Made by a program: the position numbers and the translations under genes
In this document: positions 38,762 through 40,199 of the stretch, one piece after another
Layout of the letters: the number at the start of each line of letters is the position of its first letter
Numbering within the stretch: the stretch's first letter is position 1
Assembly (NCBI GenBank): GCA_014799685.1
Contig: JAAVHN010000042.1
Location: 1 to 40,199, forward strand
Length of the DNA: 40,199 nucleotides
Origin: Subdoligranulum sp.
Lineage (GTDB): Bacteria > Bacillota > Clostridia > Oscillospirales > Ruminococcaceae
Direction: 5' to 3'
Notes under the pieces: model-generated
Database searches by the model: none
What the model saw: the letters and a program-made list of their open reading frames with translations, nothing else
Told to the model about the DNA's origin: nothing

Positions 38762-39751
38762 TTACTGTTGCGTCAATACTTCCTTGTACTTCTGCCAGTC
38801 GGCCTCGGGGATCTTCAGTGCCGTCATTGCTTGTTCAAGCGGGACATGGAAAGTGTTCATAATGTCACGGATAGCGCCAACTCTTGCATTAAATGCCCCC
38901 TCGGCACGGCCCTCGGCGCGGCCCTCAGCACGGCCCTCAGCAAGGCCCAAAGCGCGACCCTCAGCGCGGCCTTCCTCCAAACCCACTTCCCGCATTGTAG
39001 CCATACCGGATGCCAGATCCCACTCAAATTTCTTCCGGCTGCGATAGTGCGCACGTTCCTCTTCATCCTTACTGATACTCATCAACAAATTTCCAGCCAT
39101 TTGAAGCGCCTCCTCCGACGCAATGATTTGATTTACCGTCTCCCGATAGGTTGGGTCTGGCGCGTACTGGAAAAAGACTGACCATTTTTCCAGATCTGTC
39201 ATATTCCCAACCGGTTTTTGAACAATTTCGCCCAACTTAGACAACTCTACAAAAAAGATTTGAATCGCATCGCACAGCAACTCCCCCGTCTCATCGTTCC
39301 GCAATGAAAACGAATTGACATAACTCGTCTGCCCGGGAAACACTGTATATGTGCAGAATGTGATCTGATAGGTTCGCGCCAACTGATCATAGCGCGGTTG
39401 CCCTTTGGCAGGCTGGGAAGAATGCAAATCGCATGCATAGTAGACAGAGCGGCCTTTCAGATTACGAAAGCGCCCGTCCAGCAGCTCCGGCATCCGGCTC
39501 GCCTGCATTTCAATATTTACCTGAGAGCCATCGTCGGTTTTACAGTTGATGTCGAATCGCTCTGATTTTTCATGGACATCCTCGGCGGGCAATTCATTCG
39601 CATAAAGTTCCGCATCTACAATTTTACGTTCCAAGACAGCCGAAAGCAAATTGAGCAGCGCTGGTTTTGCCTCCGGTTTTGTCAGAAGCAACTTAAACAC
39701 ACGGTCGTCAGACGGCGGCAAAAGCTCCGCATCCATTGGAATCAGGCCCAT
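38762..39751 (-). CDS. Rpn family (PD-(D/E)XK) nuclease / putative transposase
   Basis: LLPPSDDRVFKLLLTKPEAKPALLNLLSAVLERKI...NIEMQ; C-terminal GRAEGRA repeats; RBS AGGAGG. Confidence 0.88.
   Translation of the reverse strand: MGLIPMDAELLPPSDDRVFKLLLTKPEAKPALLNLLSAVLERKIVDAELYANELPAEDVHEKSERFDINCKTDDGSQVNIEMQASRMPELLDGRFRNLKGRSVYYACDLHSSQPAKGQPRYDQLARTYQITFCTYTVFPGQTSYVNSFSLRNDETGELLCDAIQIFFVELSKLGEIVQKPVGNMTDLEKWSVFFQYAPDPTYRETVNQIIASEEALQMAGNLLMSISKDEEERAHYRSRKKFEWDLASGMATMREVGLEEGRAEGRALGLAEGRAEGRAEGRAEGAFNARVGAIRDIMNTFHVPLEQAMTALKIPEADWQKYKEVLTQQ
38901..38972 (-). repeat. Six 12-bp tandem repeats in the Rpn gene
   Basis: TCGGCACGGCCC / TCGGCGCGGCCC / TCAGCACGGCCC / TCAGCAAGGCCC / AAAGCGCGACCC / TCAGCGCGGCCT. 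Confidence 0.9.
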
Positions 39752-39913
39752 TGGAGCACCTCCTGCATCAAATCTTTTTCTTTATCATCAGTATATCATA
39801 TTCTTATCGGCTTTTCTACTGTTACTTTTGGCCAATATTTACAACACATCTATAGCCTCTCCACCCCAAAAGGGAGGCATACAAAAAAGCCGCTGGCTGT
39901 GCCAGTGGCTTTT

Positions 39914-39989
<76 letters not shown>

Positions 39990-40104
39990 ATATGCGTTTG
40001 GGAAAAGGGGAACAGGCTGCAAAAAACCTCACAGAAGCAGCCGTTCAACCACACCCGCAAACGATGTAAAAGCAATGCCCCAAAACGGGGCAGGGAAAGC
40101 AAAA

Positions 40105-40179
40105 TGGTGACCCCTGGGAGAATCGAACTCCCGTTTTCGCCGTGAGAGGGCGACGTCTTAGCCGCTTGACCAAGGGGCC
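40105..40179 (-). tRNA. tRNA-Glu (CTC), CCA encoded
   Basis: GGCCCCTTGGTCAAGCGGCTAAGACGTCGCCCTCTCACGGCGAAAACGGGAGTTCGATTCTCCCAGGGGTCACCA. Confidence 0.95.
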
Positions 40180-40199
40180 ATAAGTGGGGAAGACAAGCC

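Overview
40.2 kb window from a GC-rich, endospore-forming Firmicute; Clostridia/Oscillospiraceae-like is inferred from gene content only. The core is a complete minus-strand S10-spc-alpha ribosomal protein operon, rpsJ (30577) to rplQ (14696), including secY, adk, map, infA, rpmJ and rpoA. Flanking accessory genes: an IS630-type transposase fragment, a NifU-like/GGGtGRT pair, a folT-like ECF transporter with an apparent THF riboswitch, cotJABC, a GH3 glycosidase, a HAD hydrolase, a decayed MATE gene, GNAT, a rhomboid-fold protein, YitT, a PadR + SEDS-like pair, an aldo/keto reductase, DUF3800 debris with a structured leader RNA, a large flagellin, a type III toxin-antitoxin locus, an esterase/GPH-symporter pair, an Rpn-like nuclease and two tRNAs. 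The strongest find is a compact type III TA system (ToxN/AbiQ-like toxin). It is preceded by a consensus promoter, three 37-nt units and a terminator; the units differ in sequence but can each form the same H-type pseudoknot through compensatory changes. Other items worth follow-up: a dense DnaA-box-like cluster outside a dnaA context, a THF riboswitch with an RBS-sequestering hairpin, a PadR regulator with a 14-aa repeat tail next to a SEDS-like protein carrying an N-terminal prefix, an L30 protein with a histone-like Lys/Ala extension, a phased A-tract upstream element plus attenuator in front of the S10 operon, and a structured RNA in front of a truncated DUF3800 gene. All calls were made by eye without database searches.
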